A stretch of DNA of 64,000 bases from contig QCXZ01000001.1 of NCBI GenBank assembly GCA_025024175.1, positions 23,988,942 to 24,052,941 of the forward strand, read 5' to 3'. The position numbers and the translations under genes were made by a program. This DNA comes from Rhyzopertha dominica. Lineage: Eukaryota > Arthropoda > Insecta > Coleoptera > Bostrichidae. Shown here piece after piece: positions 1-10,939 of this stretch. Each line of letters begins with the position of its first letter. The first letter of the stretch is position 1. A model generated the notes under the pieces. It had not been told where the DNA came from, did not search any database, and saw only the letters and a program-made list of their open reading frames with translations.

Positions 1-129
1 TCTAGTTTAGTAGTGGTGAATTTGCCTCAGTCTGACTCAAATATCAGATTTCCTCCATGTTTGGAAAAAATACTGCAACATGTCAATTTAAACTTGAAGG
101 GTAATACATTTTGTGTTGGTTGGGTTCTG

Positions 130-390
130 CCCAAAATGCTTACTACCAACTTCCATACAATAACACAATCGATTTTCAAAAGTTTGTCTAATGTTTTGCA
201 ACGTTTCCGACGTGGTCAAACGCCACTCTGCGACGAATCTTTGTCGAAGCATATGAATAGATTCAGGCGGTTTTAGCTGGTCATTCTATGGCATTTCTTT
301 GATGGCATAGCTATTGTCCGAAAAAATAAGCATCCACCGCGTACTCTCCACGCGGCAATTCCATCCTGTTGAAAGAAAAGTATTTCTTAG
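130..390 (-). pseudogene. DDE transposase C-terminal relic
   Basis: On the minus strand this reads as the end of an IS630/Tc1/mariner-superfamily transposase. A FFQQDG motif (second catalytic Asp region, about 362-385) is followed, after frameshifts, by a C-terminal part ending around MEVGSKHFG. The segment between, including LRQRFVAEWRLTTSETLQN, matches the helical tail these proteins have after the DDE domain. The RSPDL-DFF block expected between the two halves is not readable. It resembles the families at 5.0, 29.9-30.9 and 59.5 kb. No intact frame; assigned by remembered family pattern only. Confidence 0.5.
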
Positions 391-1190
391 ACATTTCTGT
401 GTTCATCTAGAGACTGGGTGATTAAGCGGTCAAAGAGGGTCTTCATTGCAAATTTTAGTAAATTTCGCACAACTGTAAGTGTCGATCCGGACCATCGTCG
501 TCCAGATCAAATGGAGATGACGACTGGAGGGTATTTGTTGTAGTTATAATATGCTCTACTACTTGTGCGGAGCCGGGGTGGCTCGAAAGTTTGTTTATAA
601 TGTAAACGAGTGTTCTAGATTGAGAACTGTGTAAATTTCATTGAGCTTACGTCTCGTTAAACTTTGAAGAGAAAAAACGAAAACGTGGTTGCATAGACAA
701 TGAAAGCAACTTGAAATTGATGTCAGTAGATACCTATTGCTAGTCATTTTTTTCAGTTCTGGTTTTCAGAGATACAGAAATGACTTTTAAATCAAGATTT
801 TATTTGGTCCCCATTCAAATTAAAATTAATCCTCAACTTTTTAGACTAAGACAAAGGGGGTGCCAATTTGAGTTAGGAAAAGCTGTATAATTGTCATTTC
901 TAAATATTTGTCATAAAGTATTTTATATGCGCTGGTAGAATGGGTCTTTTCATGACAAAATACTGCTATTTTTATATTTTTTAGAAATGTTCATATTAAG
1001 AAAGGCGGATTCTGGAGCTACGTAGTAGATTATTAAGTTGACATTTTAACTATCTTGGTTGCGATTTTTTCGGAAAGACAATAGTGTGTCTAAATTGTGC
1101 ATAAGTACCCTATATAGCCCCGTATATTAACTATTATTTTTTTAAACCGTTTATAAGCTTTAAAAATCATGTCTTTAAATTCCGTTTCAA
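391..1190. other. AT-rich, no gene recognised
   Basis: Lies on the N-terminal side of the transposase relic to its left and could hold its decayed start, but I cannot align any residue run. No frame longer than about 60 codons, no inverted ends and no repeats seen. Confidence 0.4.
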
Positions 1191-1227
1191 ATTTCGCTCT
1201 AAAACGCCAATACCTTGTCACCAGCTG

Positions 1228-1235
1228 TGACGTCA
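1228..1235. promoter_or_regulatory. CRE-like palindrome TGACGTCA
   Basis: A perfect TGACGTCA sits about 70 bp upstream of the THAP-domain frame at 1303, within GTGACGTCAC. The same octamer is subterminal at both ends of the THAP element at 5654-6666, so it probably belongs to the left end of a related element whose tip (around the AAAACGCC at 1201) is degraded. Confidence 0.4.
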
Positions 1236-1302
1236 CCTGTTCTCAAACACGGTTAAACTGATAAACTGATTTTATGTTTTTTCGCATTTATTGCTGTATA
1301 AT

Positions 1303-1491
1303 ATGAATTTTAAGTTTTATAAGTGTTCTGCGATGCCTCATTGTGCATCTACTACAATCAGAACATCTGACAAGCTATTTCTTCATGTTCCACGTTCGGC
1401 AAATGCCAGGAAAATGCGGCTTCAGCTTGCCCACAGAGATCCGGCGCTTGTAGTGACGCAATCAAAAATGTATTATTACTGTAATTTATAA
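1303..1491 (+). pseudogene. THAP zinc-finger domain fragment
   Basis: A 62-residue frame starting at a genuine ATG (1303). It shows the layout of a THAP DNA-binding domain: an N-terminal cysteine pair region (YKCSAMPHCASTT), the KLFLHVP block, a run of basic and helical residues, then YYYC where the CxxH pair should be. The domain is cut by a stop before the final histidine. THAP domains bind DNA and occur in host factors and in P-element-type transposases. With the CRE-like site upstream, this looks like a transposon copy. There is no downstream transposase that I can read. Confidence 0.5.
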
Positions 1492-1783
1492 TTTGGTTAC
1501 TTAACTAACAAATATTGGTATATTACTTACATGGAGGTTTTTGTATTTTTGAATTCAGCAGAACAGAAGTTACTATTTGTTGCGAAGAAGGTGGCCACCG
1601 TAAAACAGTCAATTTTCAATTTTAACCTGCCATACTTAAGTTGGCTAGGTGTCATTTTTTACAAGAACCATGACAGTTTCGACGTTACAAGTTGACGTTT
1701 GTTTATAATGTTCCCTCTTTAGACCTGGGAAAAAGATGGATACCGCATGTAATAAGCTAGTGTTATCAAACGGTCCAGATTGG

Positions 1784-1849
1784 CAGTGGCGTACTCGCAT
1801 GAGAATATCTCATTAGCAGAAATATTAGGAAAATTGGCCGACGCCACTG
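1784..1849. mobile_element. 66-bp mini element with hAT-like ends
   Basis: A 66-bp segment bounded by perfect 9-bp inverted ends, CAGTGGCGT and ACGCCACTG. The left end continues into GTACTCGC, like the CAGTGGCATACTCAG end of the 0.6-kb MITE at 27.5 kb. No 8-bp target duplication is visible. It may be a deleted derivative or a chance short inverted repeat. Confidence 0.3.
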
Positions 1850-4800
1850 AAAGCATGCCGTGAATTGAATTCTGTTCCTACCTGTGGAAGCTAGTTTTTT
1901 CGCTCGAACCTTTACAGTTTACAGTGTTTATACCTAAAAGCTGCACATATTGCTTTTGTTTGGAAAAACCTTCCAATGCAAAATATACTGTTTTTGACAA
2001 GTCCTGTTAGGCGCACTTAAAATGCGCGCCGTTTGTTTTTGGTATCACTTTTGCTATATGCACCAAATCTTGGTTGCGTATCCCTATCTTACCTTATCTA
2101 AGGGTATTTAGTCATACCAACATTCGAAAATAAAAAGATCCGTTTCATAATTCCTCTATTGTGAAACGTTATTTGTGTTTAATAATGGTCTCATTAAGAA
2201 TCCAAAATAGAAGAAATTATATTGTGCAAATTGATTTTAGAATTCTTGCAAAAATATTATTTTTAGCACTATATATTTGTTCAAAGCGAGTGTTTTACAC
2301 ATTCGTATAATGTATTATATTTTTCCATACCAATACAAAGGTCAAGTGTCAAGAGTTAAGCGATTTCATGTTCACATGAATACATGAATTTGCTGAATGT
2401 AAAACAAAGGAGCGTAATATGATACGTTGTTCTCAGAATGTTTCCGTCTACTTATTGTGGTTAGGACGACAACCCAGTCAATGTTAAAATTCGAATTTCA
2501 ATCATTTTATATACTGATAATGTAAACAACAGCTATGTCAATGCGTGGAAGAAATATTTATTTCTTACTATGTTTACGTGGAAGTGAGATTATTAGTTTA
2601 GCAATTTACAGCAATCAAAATGTTATCACTACTTTAATTATTATTATTGGTCATAAATCCCATTGGGGACAGATGGATATCCAAGTACATCGTGAATTTG
2701 ACGACCCCCCACGTAACCTATCATGCCTTTTCAACATTCACAACTTGCTCCGCTTAAACAGTACGAGCGATAGTATTATTTTTTTTAGAGAGATAAAATG
2801 CGTCTACGACGGACAATGAATATTAATAGGTTTATCAGCTGCTAAGGAAGCGCAGTCATTATAATGGTGTTTTGCATATTTAATACGGCTTTATGTTAAT
2901 TTATCGCCGTTTTTCGTACTGTTTCGCTTTTGCGCATTTAAATGGTGGAGATATCGCGGCCTGTTTGTGCAAAAATGGATTTGCAAAATCGAACGACTTC
3001 CAAACGATAAGGGAAACGTGACGAAAATTAATAAGCCGGATTATGTGCATCGCTGTAAACGTGATATTCGGGAGTTTTTAAGAAGTTTAATATAAGCAGG
3101 GCACTTGCGCTACATGCAACTTTATAAGCGAGCTCCTCCTGTAAGCAAACATATTAAGGTAGTGATATTGAACAGGGGTACTCCGAAATCTGTCTGCAGC
3201 ACTTTACATGCTTAGACTGCGGCAGTTTTCAAGTACCGATAGCAGACTATTAATTTTGAAGTATTGTTCGGTTGATAGCCACTTTAACATATATCAAAGG
3301 TAGACCAAATTTGATGACGTGGGTCAGTAATGGATGAAAATCCTGGGCGGTCTCAATTTGAAAGTCAGATAAAATGAATTGCTATCAAATGTAAAAATAA
3401 AATAAAACACATTCAACCTACATGAAGGGAGTATATAGTTTGATAAGTAGACAAACACAAATCCGGCTGTACACAAATATTAGTGTATGGACTTTGGGCG
3501 AGATATAAGGTGGCTAAAAGAGAAATTGCTGAAATTAATTTTCATGTTCGTAGTGTAACCGCTAGAGCGCGCTAAAGTATATCAAAAATAAAAGAGTTAG
3601 TACTATTATCTATAATAAGGGTATCACACTTGTACGAAGCTTTTTTTGTAAAATGTCAAATAGAGGAGTAAGGGCTGGAGAATTTTTTTCTTAGTGGGTA
3701 AGATACAATCTCCAAAGGCTTTTATCCCTCCGTAAACTGCAGTGTTAACTAGGAAGTGTTACGACTTTGAAACCAACCAACTTCACGTAAATATGATTTA
3801 CGTCAAGGTTGATGTTTTATTAACAAAATACGGGACTTTTATGATATTGTACTTGGTTATAAATTCTTTTTCGATATTCTTAAATACATTGATATAAGGC
3901 TTCTAAGTCGTTCAAATGGACACGGAATGGCAAAAAAACATTTTCATATATTTTGGTGTTCGAAAATATCAAAGATTGGATAGAAAAATGCATTGGTAAT
4001 ATTTTGCCAAGTTGTTGTAGGTCCCTTAGTGCAGATTACTCACTTTTGTGTATCAACGACGCTTTGACCATTTTTTTGATCTTTTTAATAGTTTGATTTG
4101 GATACAGTGACTTTATAGTGTATTTCAAATATAAACATGACTAAAACAACTGCACAATGCATTACCTATTTATATAGGGTGTTTTTTCGATGTTTAGCAC
4201 AGATATTCCGGAAACTAGCGGAGATAGAACGAATGCTAAAGTTTGCAGTTTTGTGAGCCTAATTTAATGAACGCTTTGTATTTATAGAAAAGTTGATGGA
4301 TTACAAGATATTTCGGAAAAAACAAATTTTCTTTTTCATATTCCTCTTATATCGATATTTCTAATTGTACATGAAAAGTGTTAATACAAAAGTTTAGAAA
4401 ATGATGTCCCTAATCAGATGTTATCCAATTTTGCAAGTAGACTAACTTTTTCAAGATATGACCTAAACCTAACCTCTTTAAAAACAAACCATAAACTTCC
4501 CAATGACGTAAAACTTAAAATGATTATTGGAACAAAGATCTATAATCTTATTTTAATCTAGTTAGTCATAGAGAAATTAAATGTTTTGGCTTTAACGTTT
4601 GCAAAATAAACCATTTTAAAAACTTTTTATGAATTGATTGAATTGTTTTTTTGTAACGAAGTATTGTTAAATATTTATAGATGTATAAAGCCTAAAACAA
4701 AGCATATAATAATTAATTACAAATAATGTTGAAAAAAGATCATCATTATTACTAATGCGTGTATTGTGTATTCAAAACAAAGAGAAAAGCTTTTATAATA

Positions 4801-4929
4801 GAACATCTATCGACTTACCTGAATGAAAAGCTTTTTTATAGGCTTTTACGAGTTTTATAAAGTACTTCACTCTTTCATAACTTTATGAGCAAACTTTGTT
4901 TTTAATTGTTCTTCATATGAAAAAAACTC
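1850..4929. other. Long gene-free stretch
   Basis: Very AT-rich. It contains a 94-codon ATG frame at 2535-2819 (+) with no domain, repeat or splice support, and a slightly more CpG-bearing patch near 2900-3120. I see no RNA gene, transposon end or conserved motif. Confidence 0.35.
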
Positions 4930-4949
4930 CATAAGCGGGAGATCCAGAA

Positions 4950-5270
4950 AGCCATGCAGAAGTTAGGAAAAAGTTAGTTTCCCCATGTTATGTGGGGTGT
5001 CCCGTCTTATTGAAACCATTGAAGCACTGTGCAAGTGTCAAAATTAAGTTCATACAACATATCTTGGAATTCCTTCTGGACGACACTGAGATATGCGCAC
5101 CCATCAAAAAACATACGGACCAAGAATTGTAGACCATATGATGCCACACCATGCATTAAAGCCGAGCGTCAGTCAGCTGGGGCTTCCGCTGTTCAACATG
5201 TTGAAGATTTTCCTGCACCTAGAAATGTTCGTTATGCCTTCGCAGTTCTTGAATTGCTTTTTATAAATCT
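4950..5270 (-). pseudogene. DDE transposase relic, central part
   Basis: Minus-strand frames contain WCGIIWSTILGPYVF (the usual V-W-C/A-G-I, I-G-P-Y-F-F block after the first catalytic Asp). A shifted frame then gives FFDGCAYL and WFQ-stop-DGTPH, where the family has WFQQDGAPAH. Several frameshifts and an in-frame stop at the second Gln make it non-functional. Same broad family as the transposase at 29.9-30.9 kb, but too diverged to be a recent copy. Confidence 0.5.
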
Positions 5271-5653
5271 ATAGAAAATTGTGAATCGGCTCTACCACAT
5301 ATTCTTTAACCACTTGAACAGAGTTTGTGACAATGACAATTTAATATGCGTTTTTCAACACCTACAACCGTGCGCTGCGATGTTTTTGTTCTGCCACAAC
5401 TTGTTGAAATCGATTGATTTTGAAATATGCAAGCTAACACATTTGTTACCACTACTTCATTTATTTAATTTAAATTGTCTTTTGGTTTACTAAAGTAGTC
5501 ATAAATTTCATAATTGGGTATTATCACTTTTTTTTTTGAAAATTACGTTAAATGAATCTTGAAGTGCATATATATCCTATGCCATATTAAAAAAAAACAA
5601 TAAAATATTTGTAGGTAGAGAATTTCAGGTCTGAAATTCGAATCTTAGGAGTC

Positions 5654-6666
5654 ACCGCCAAAACGCTTTTATCCAAGGTTATTCAACTCGTGACGTCAAG
5701 TGTCACGTAAACATTACCGAGGAGCGTGCTATTTAATGGTGTAGTATCATTCTTGTATTGGAAAAGCTTGTGTGTTGTGTTTATTGAAAGCACGGTGTAA
5801 GAGTCCGCACCAAAAAGTGATTTTTTTAGTTTTACAAGCATCTATTATGTATGGAAAACAAAACAAGTGCTGTTTTGTACCTGGCTGTAAGAGTACATCA
5901 GTCAGTACCGCTAACAAAATTTTTGTAACCGTTCCTCGAGATTATCAACGTATGAATAAGTTGTTTAAGGTCCCTAGACGTGTTATGCCGAAATCGCAAA
6001 GTTTGTTTTTCTGTTGTGAAGATCATCTTAATTCTTGCTGTAAGTTTTATTATTCTTTTTGGGGTTATAAGTGTTTACCATTCAGTTTCCATTTTGTTAT
6101 AGCTTGAAGAGGATATGAAAAATTATATGCGTTTTAAGTTGACAGAGGGAAATGTTATAATAAAGAACGACGTTGTTCCCCATATATTCGACTGTTAGCC
6201 AGACAGGAAACGAGCCGCAAGAGCCCCGAAAATATATGGCAATTTATATTTATTCTGACCTAAAAAATATATGTCAAGTTTAGGGTACATTTTTGATTCT
6301 TACATTTTCATGTTTACAAATAGTATGTTTCCAACAACCTACTGTGATCAAATTATCAATGCTACGTTAATTTGATAAAAAGTACACTTATGCTGTTGCA
6401 TTTACGTTCCTCATCTCCACCGCGTTGAACCGCTCGTCGCTGTACACAAATTCCATAACATTGAACTTGCCTTCAGAAGTCATAATTTATAAATATTTCA
6501 CTTTTTCTTGGCGTATTTTAATTCGCTTGTCACAAAATGAACGCGAACAACAAACTGATAAATAGACGGGCTGAGGCTGACGCGTGACGCGCTGACCCCA
6601 TAAGTAAACAAGCGGCCATTTACAAGACACCTGACGTCACGGCCAATATGTTCGCGTTTTGGCGGT
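5654..6666. mobile_element. THAP-domain DNA transposon remnant with inverted ends
   Basis: A ~1.0-kb unit bounded by exact 13-bp inverted repeats, ACCGCCAAAACGC at 5654-5666 and its complement at 6654-6666. Each end has a subterminal TGACGTCA (5691-5698 and 6632-6639), and the two ends share further imperfect similarity inside. The unit encodes a THAP-domain relic on the plus strand. THAP plus inverted ends suggests P-element-type transposons, but no catalytic domain is left, so this is a non-autonomous or internally deleted copy. No clear target duplication. Confidence 0.6.
5847..6200 (+). pseudogene. THAP-domain gene, two exons, decayed
   Basis: The ATG at 5847 opens a THAP domain: CCFVPGCKSTS (Cys pair), KIFVTVPRD, a basic segment, then FFCCEDHL supplying the CxxH pair. 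A consensus donor (GTAAGT at 6040) and an acceptor (TTGTTATAG ending 6102) define a 63-bp intron. The second exon can be read as LEEDMKNYMRFKLTEGN and on to VVPHIFDC, the usual continuation in transposon-borne THAP proteins. The frame is off by one base at the junction, and a TAG follows the last Cys. DNA binding was the likely ancestral role; this copy is dead. Confidence 0.6.
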
Positions 6667-6679
6667 CCCTTTAAATATT

Positions 6680-8339
6680 CACATTTAATATTAAAAATAC
6701 ACCTTACGATCCATTTTTTCGAATTTATAAGCTGTCACAGCTGTTTTGCGGATTAGATTCTACCTATTAATATGGAATTTAATAAAATATAAATACATGG
6801 CAAATACCCAATTATCTTAAATTAGACGGCGGCGAAGTAACGTTCAAAATTCTTGTGTAGTTAGGACAGCGATTGAATTATACCGTATACTCGACAATAT
6901 CGCGCGTTTACAAGTTTGAATAACTCGGGATTGCGGATTAAGAATTTAATCATTAGTGTTCATTTCGGCTACATTAAAATCAGAATAAAACAGAATTTTG
7001 TGTCGTTCGATAGTGATCATCATTCTACTACACCCATATCCATCGCACTTTTGAGAGCATAATACAGTATGCTGCCAATGAAATCGAAGATTTACGAAAT
7101 ATTGTTTTACATTTTACCCAAAATTGGAATCACGAAATACAAAGATAGTCCTTTCATCTACAATTAACTCTAGACTTTAGCCTGCTCCACGTTTTTTGCT
7201 TCGGTTTTCCTAGTCGATAATCAACATAATATCTTCATAATGCAGCAGCGCTTTCCATTTCAAATTTTTAGTTCACTTTACCAATAATTAATAATATAGC
7301 TACAAGTTAAGGTGGCTTGGTAATTATTGAGCAGATGTAAATAATGCATATGGACAAACCTCATGATTTTATATCATGATTACTTATTCGCATCTGACGG
7401 TTTTGATATGAAATGGTTATAAAATAGTTCCAGGTGTGACGCGCTTAGCTCAATACATGTAGATCTCGCTTGTCTTGTAATATTTATTTTTCTTTTAAAT
7501 GAGCACAATATGAATTCAATGCAAAAATTGCTTTATTATTAATATACATACATGCCGGCAGCTGTCTACATTTAGCTTTTGCTCCTGTCATACCTAAGAG
7601 AAAGGTTTTAAGAATATTAAAGCTGGATAGGTTTGTCATTGCACAAGGAATTTCATGGCAATTACATTCAAAATCGAGTTGCGTTTTGTCAATGGACATA
7701 AAAAAACAGTACAAAATTATATTTCCGTATTGTTTACGGGCAACCTTAACTAATCATGGGCAAGTTATGGTAGGTAATACTGATTTCTACAAAGTACAAC
7801 ATGGTTAAAGCACGTTGAACAGTATCGCTTTTGATATGTTGAACTGAATTTGAGACTGCGACAGATGGTGGTATCAACATAATGGATGTGTCCTGTGTAG
7901 TATTCCCATACTGCTGAACAAACATTAGACTATAATTACAACGATGTTTGGATAGGACGAAGTGGTCAAATGCCTCGGCCACCAAATTGTGCGCCTCTAC
8001 AATTTTTTAATGGAAAACCCTAAATAACAGGTTTATAAAGATGTTTAAAGCACGGTTTTAGCTCTTCGTTATTTTTTATGAAAATGCATCATGTCGGTTT
8101 TAGTGTAGGTATTATTAATTAAACAAACTAATACTGTAATACCTAGTACTGTTCACTAAATATTATTAATTTACATATGCGCTTTACCCTGTTTGACCTT
8201 TAAAGTTAATAATTCAGTGACACACTCCCCTTACAGTATCTGTAACAGCGCTGTAACTAAACTCTCATAATGGGTTATCCTTATCTTCAGTTAATAACCA
8301 GTGCAATATTACCTACGTGCAGTGTGCGCCCTCTTCCTT
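6680..8339. other. No gene recognised; two minus-strand frames
   Basis: Two consecutive minus-strand open frames (7484-7714 and 7746-7985) lie here, 76 and 79 codons. Neither shows a domain that I know, and the second opens at GTG rather than ATG. I see no splice pair that would join them. The rest is AT-rich with dense stops. Confidence 0.3.
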
Positions 8340-8564
8340 TCAGTTTTCAGTATGAAAAGCATAAAAGATGGAAGCCTGGATAATCCGATTAAGCTTTAAT
8401 TCAGTAAGCCGCATAATGTTCTTTTTCTCTGGGCCACCAAGTGTCTGGCTAATTTCGTTATCCAATTTGCACTTCCCAAAGATACTTTTCTTTAGCGTGA
8501 AGCCGTCAGGCGCAAAGTCATATTTAGTTTGGATTCTGGGAATAAATGGGCTGGCCTCCCGCTT
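8340..8564 (-). CDS. Unrecognised coding-like open frame
   Basis: A 74-codon stop-free minus-strand frame beginning after an in-frame TGA at 8565-8567, with no ATG near its start. Its composition is protein-like (charged, few Phe/Ile runs), including FIPRIQTKYDFAPDGFTLKK and LGGPEKKNIMRLTELKLNRI. The frame upstream of the TGA is also open to about 8630, so one nonsense change may split a longer exon or transposon frame. I do not recognise the family. Confidence 0.25.
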   Translation of the reverse strand, partial: KREASPFIPRIQTKYDFAPDGFTLKKSIFGKCKLDNEISQTLGGPEKKNIMRLTELKLNRIIQASIFYAFHTEN

Positions 8565-8799
8565 TCATTTACACAGAGATTTTTTCCAAAGAACCATTTT
8601 AAAAGCATTCTTATATCGGGCAGTAATTATGTCACATATTGACATACTTAACATTAGCGTAAAAGTAGTTGAAATAACGATAGTAACCCTTTTATAGAAT
8701 GATTTTATTAAAGTAAAGTTATATAAACTACTGGAGACATTTTCAAAATTATGATTCGGGGACGCTTGAAGTAAATAATTTATCATTATAATCAAATTA

Positions 8800-10395
8800 T
8801 TTGTTATGTTTTTGGTCCGGGGTAAATGGCTGATTAATCTTCACCTTGCCAGCACCACACGATCCGTACCTGAAATGCAACTAGTTGGACCTCTTTTTAT
8901 AGTAAAACTTTTTCCCTAATTACCAGGTGCGATCGTTATGTATGAACATTAACAAAGCAAGGAATAGGTTTGCCAAAAATTTTAGCAACAATCCATATTT
9001 TACTGAATTTATTTGCATTCTGAACAACATAGTATGCGAAAGAGCATTGTTATTAAAACTAAATATGCAATTCCTCAAATTTCTTCTAATGCCTTTAGGT
9101 TGACTATTGCTGCAAACTGATTCTTAAAACGAGAATAGCGTCTTTAAGTAAACATTTGCTTATCAAACCTATTCTTTCAAGAATGAGTTTTGGAGTTTTT
9201 GAGTTCAGGAAACCTTTGGAGTCGATTAAAGTGTGTATTCGGTTTGGAAAAATCTCATCAGTAAATATTGGACCTCAATTAAGGGTTTTAGGAATATGCG
9301 ATAATTAGCCCAGTTGTATGTCTCGATTTGTTTGTTGGACATTCTTGTCAAAAATGTTTCCAACATCCCCTACATCGAACTGAAATGATTATACTGCAAT
9401 GCATAATTTCTTCAAAAGGGTATTGTCTGATACCAAATATTTGTGATCTTACCTAACCTAGGAACCTCCTGCCAAAATTTTTGTGAATTGTGATAAGAAA
9501 ATCACTCTTTTGTCTTACGATTGTCTAAATATTTAGACAGCGGTCTTACTAAATTAATTTTGATAGTAATGTAATATTTTCATCTGTACATTTCACAGCA
9601 AACTGGGTTTCTATTTTAATCGAGATTTATCAGAAGAGGGGTTTGTCTAATAATTGGAGCAATAATTAAGGCTTGATCGGACCTGATACAAAACAAAGGT
9701 CCAACCACCCGAACTAAATGCTGAAACCAATTAAATTATATTCTAGATCATCAACATAGGTTATACCTAAATCTCTACGTCTGCGGCATTCTTAGCAATC
9801 GTGTCTTCATGATAATATGATTTTTCAAATTGACCGGAGAGCCCAATTTTGAGCACCTAAACGTTATCATTGTTTTTGATGATGAGTAATATCATACAAC
9901 GTTCTTATGCTAAATGCGACATCGACATGAAATTATTTTGTCGACGTATTTCGGATGCGATGCTTTCGTTTGCGTCAATAGTTTCATCGGTGGACATTTT
10001 AGTGATTTCATTCTTGTAAAATTTAATACATTCTGGATTTCATTTTGACTGGAACAATTTTTCTAAAGACCGTATAATTTAACAAACCTTACAATATAGC
10101 CTGATTTTTTTAACGATATATTATTGCTGTAGCTTAATCGTTATTTGAATATTGCGGCATTGGTTTTGATCTATGATTTTTAATATTTTGTTCCAGAAAA
10201 TTACCTAAAGGACAGTTTCCAGTGAGATCAACTTTTACGACTGGCTCTGGAATAATAGGTAGGTACCTATGTTTACAAATCTTATTCAAAGCATTTCAGT
10301 TAATTACATCTTGCTGATCAATGTTATTTAAAAAGAAACTTTATCTTTTGCGTCTTGCGTATCCAGTCAATCTGATAACAGGGCAATATATGTTT
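8800..10395. other. AT-rich, no feature supported
   Basis: Dense stops in all frames. I looked for RT, transposase and THAP motifs and found none that I could defend. Confidence 0.35.
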
Positions 10396-10410
10396 TGAAA
10401 AAGTATTGCC

Positions 10411-10480
10411 AGCTTTGAGCGGGAATAGAACCCTGGACGTTTGGAGTCCGTCTAGTGTGTTGCCACTGTATCAGAAAAGC
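10411..10480 (-). pseudogene. tRNA-derived sequence, tRNA-Trp-like anticodon loop
   Basis: Minus strand. An A-box-like TGATACAGTGG (10463-10473) and a B-box-like GGTTCTATTCC (10422-10432) lie at tRNA spacing. A GCTTTTC / TCAAAGC acceptor stem pairs at five of seven positions, and the T arm forms with GGG/CCC. The anticodon loop region reads ACTCCAAA, like tRNA-Trp (CCA). The D stem does not pair well. A TTTTT Pol III terminator-like run follows at 10398-10402. It may be a tRNA pseudogene or the head of a SINE. Confidence 0.4.
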
Positions 10481-10697
10481 CCTACTTGTACACCTAAAGT
10501 TGCACGAATGTAAGTAAATGCGGTGATAGATAGAACGCGCGATTATTCTGTGAAGTTTCCTGAAGCTCTTGTTTGTAATATAAAACTAGTTTTCTACTCC
10601 ATACCTAGTGTGAAAGGTACGAAACTAATTTTGCGGTTCGTATGACCCGTAAAACTAATGATAAAATTATATTTTGATAACAACAATAATTTTCTTG

Positions 10698-10847
10698 ACA
10701 TGTTGTTTGCCGGGCTGGTTCCCACGTTGCTTATTCTGAGGAAGACACCGACATGAGTGTCGAAACGTCAAGGTCAAATAAGCAACGTGGGAACCAGCCC
10801 CGAAAACAACATGTCATCGGCAACAACCGCGGAAGCCTTCAAACCAA
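10698..10847 (+). mobile_element. 150-bp hammerhead-bearing insertion
   Basis: Bounded by 13-bp direct repeats (10685-10697 and 10848-10860) that differ at one position, as expected of an old target-site duplication. The insert holds a long hairpin (arms 10697-10735 and 10777-10815) around a hammerhead core. A second, shorter insertion of the same family is at 62155-62252 in the other orientation. Type I hammerheads with tiny helix III are known from Penelope-like retroelements and from retrozymes; the link here is by structure. Confidence 0.55.
10712..10800 (+). ncRNA. Type I hammerhead ribozyme candidate
   Basis: Strand order matches a type I hammerhead. The helix I 5' strand (10712-10735) is followed by CTGAGGA (10736-10742, fits CUGANGA) and one extra A. 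Helix II is GACAC/GTGTC (10744-10748 and 10757-10761) with an 8-nt loop, then GAAA (10762-10765). A two-pair helix III (A-C with G-T, loop 10767-10772) leads to GTC as the cleavage triplet (C10775) and the helix I 3' strand (10777-10800). Helix I is about 24 bp. The extra A after A9 and a bulged A at 10776 deviate from the strict consensus; an extra residue at the first place is known in one viroid hammerhead. Confidence 0.55.
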
Positions 10848-10939
10848 AATACTTTTCTTGTTTCCGGGAAAGTAGTTTTAAATATCTTGTATGCATCACA
10901 TGTTTGTTTACCTACATTTAATTGTGTTGGGAAACGCCG

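Noticed and set aside
2535..2819. 94-codon ATG frame
   Set aside because: No domain, splice or repeat support; of a length expected occasionally by chance.
8368..8697. 109-codon plus-strand frame
   Set aside because: Hydrophobic by complement; the opposite strand reads more like protein.
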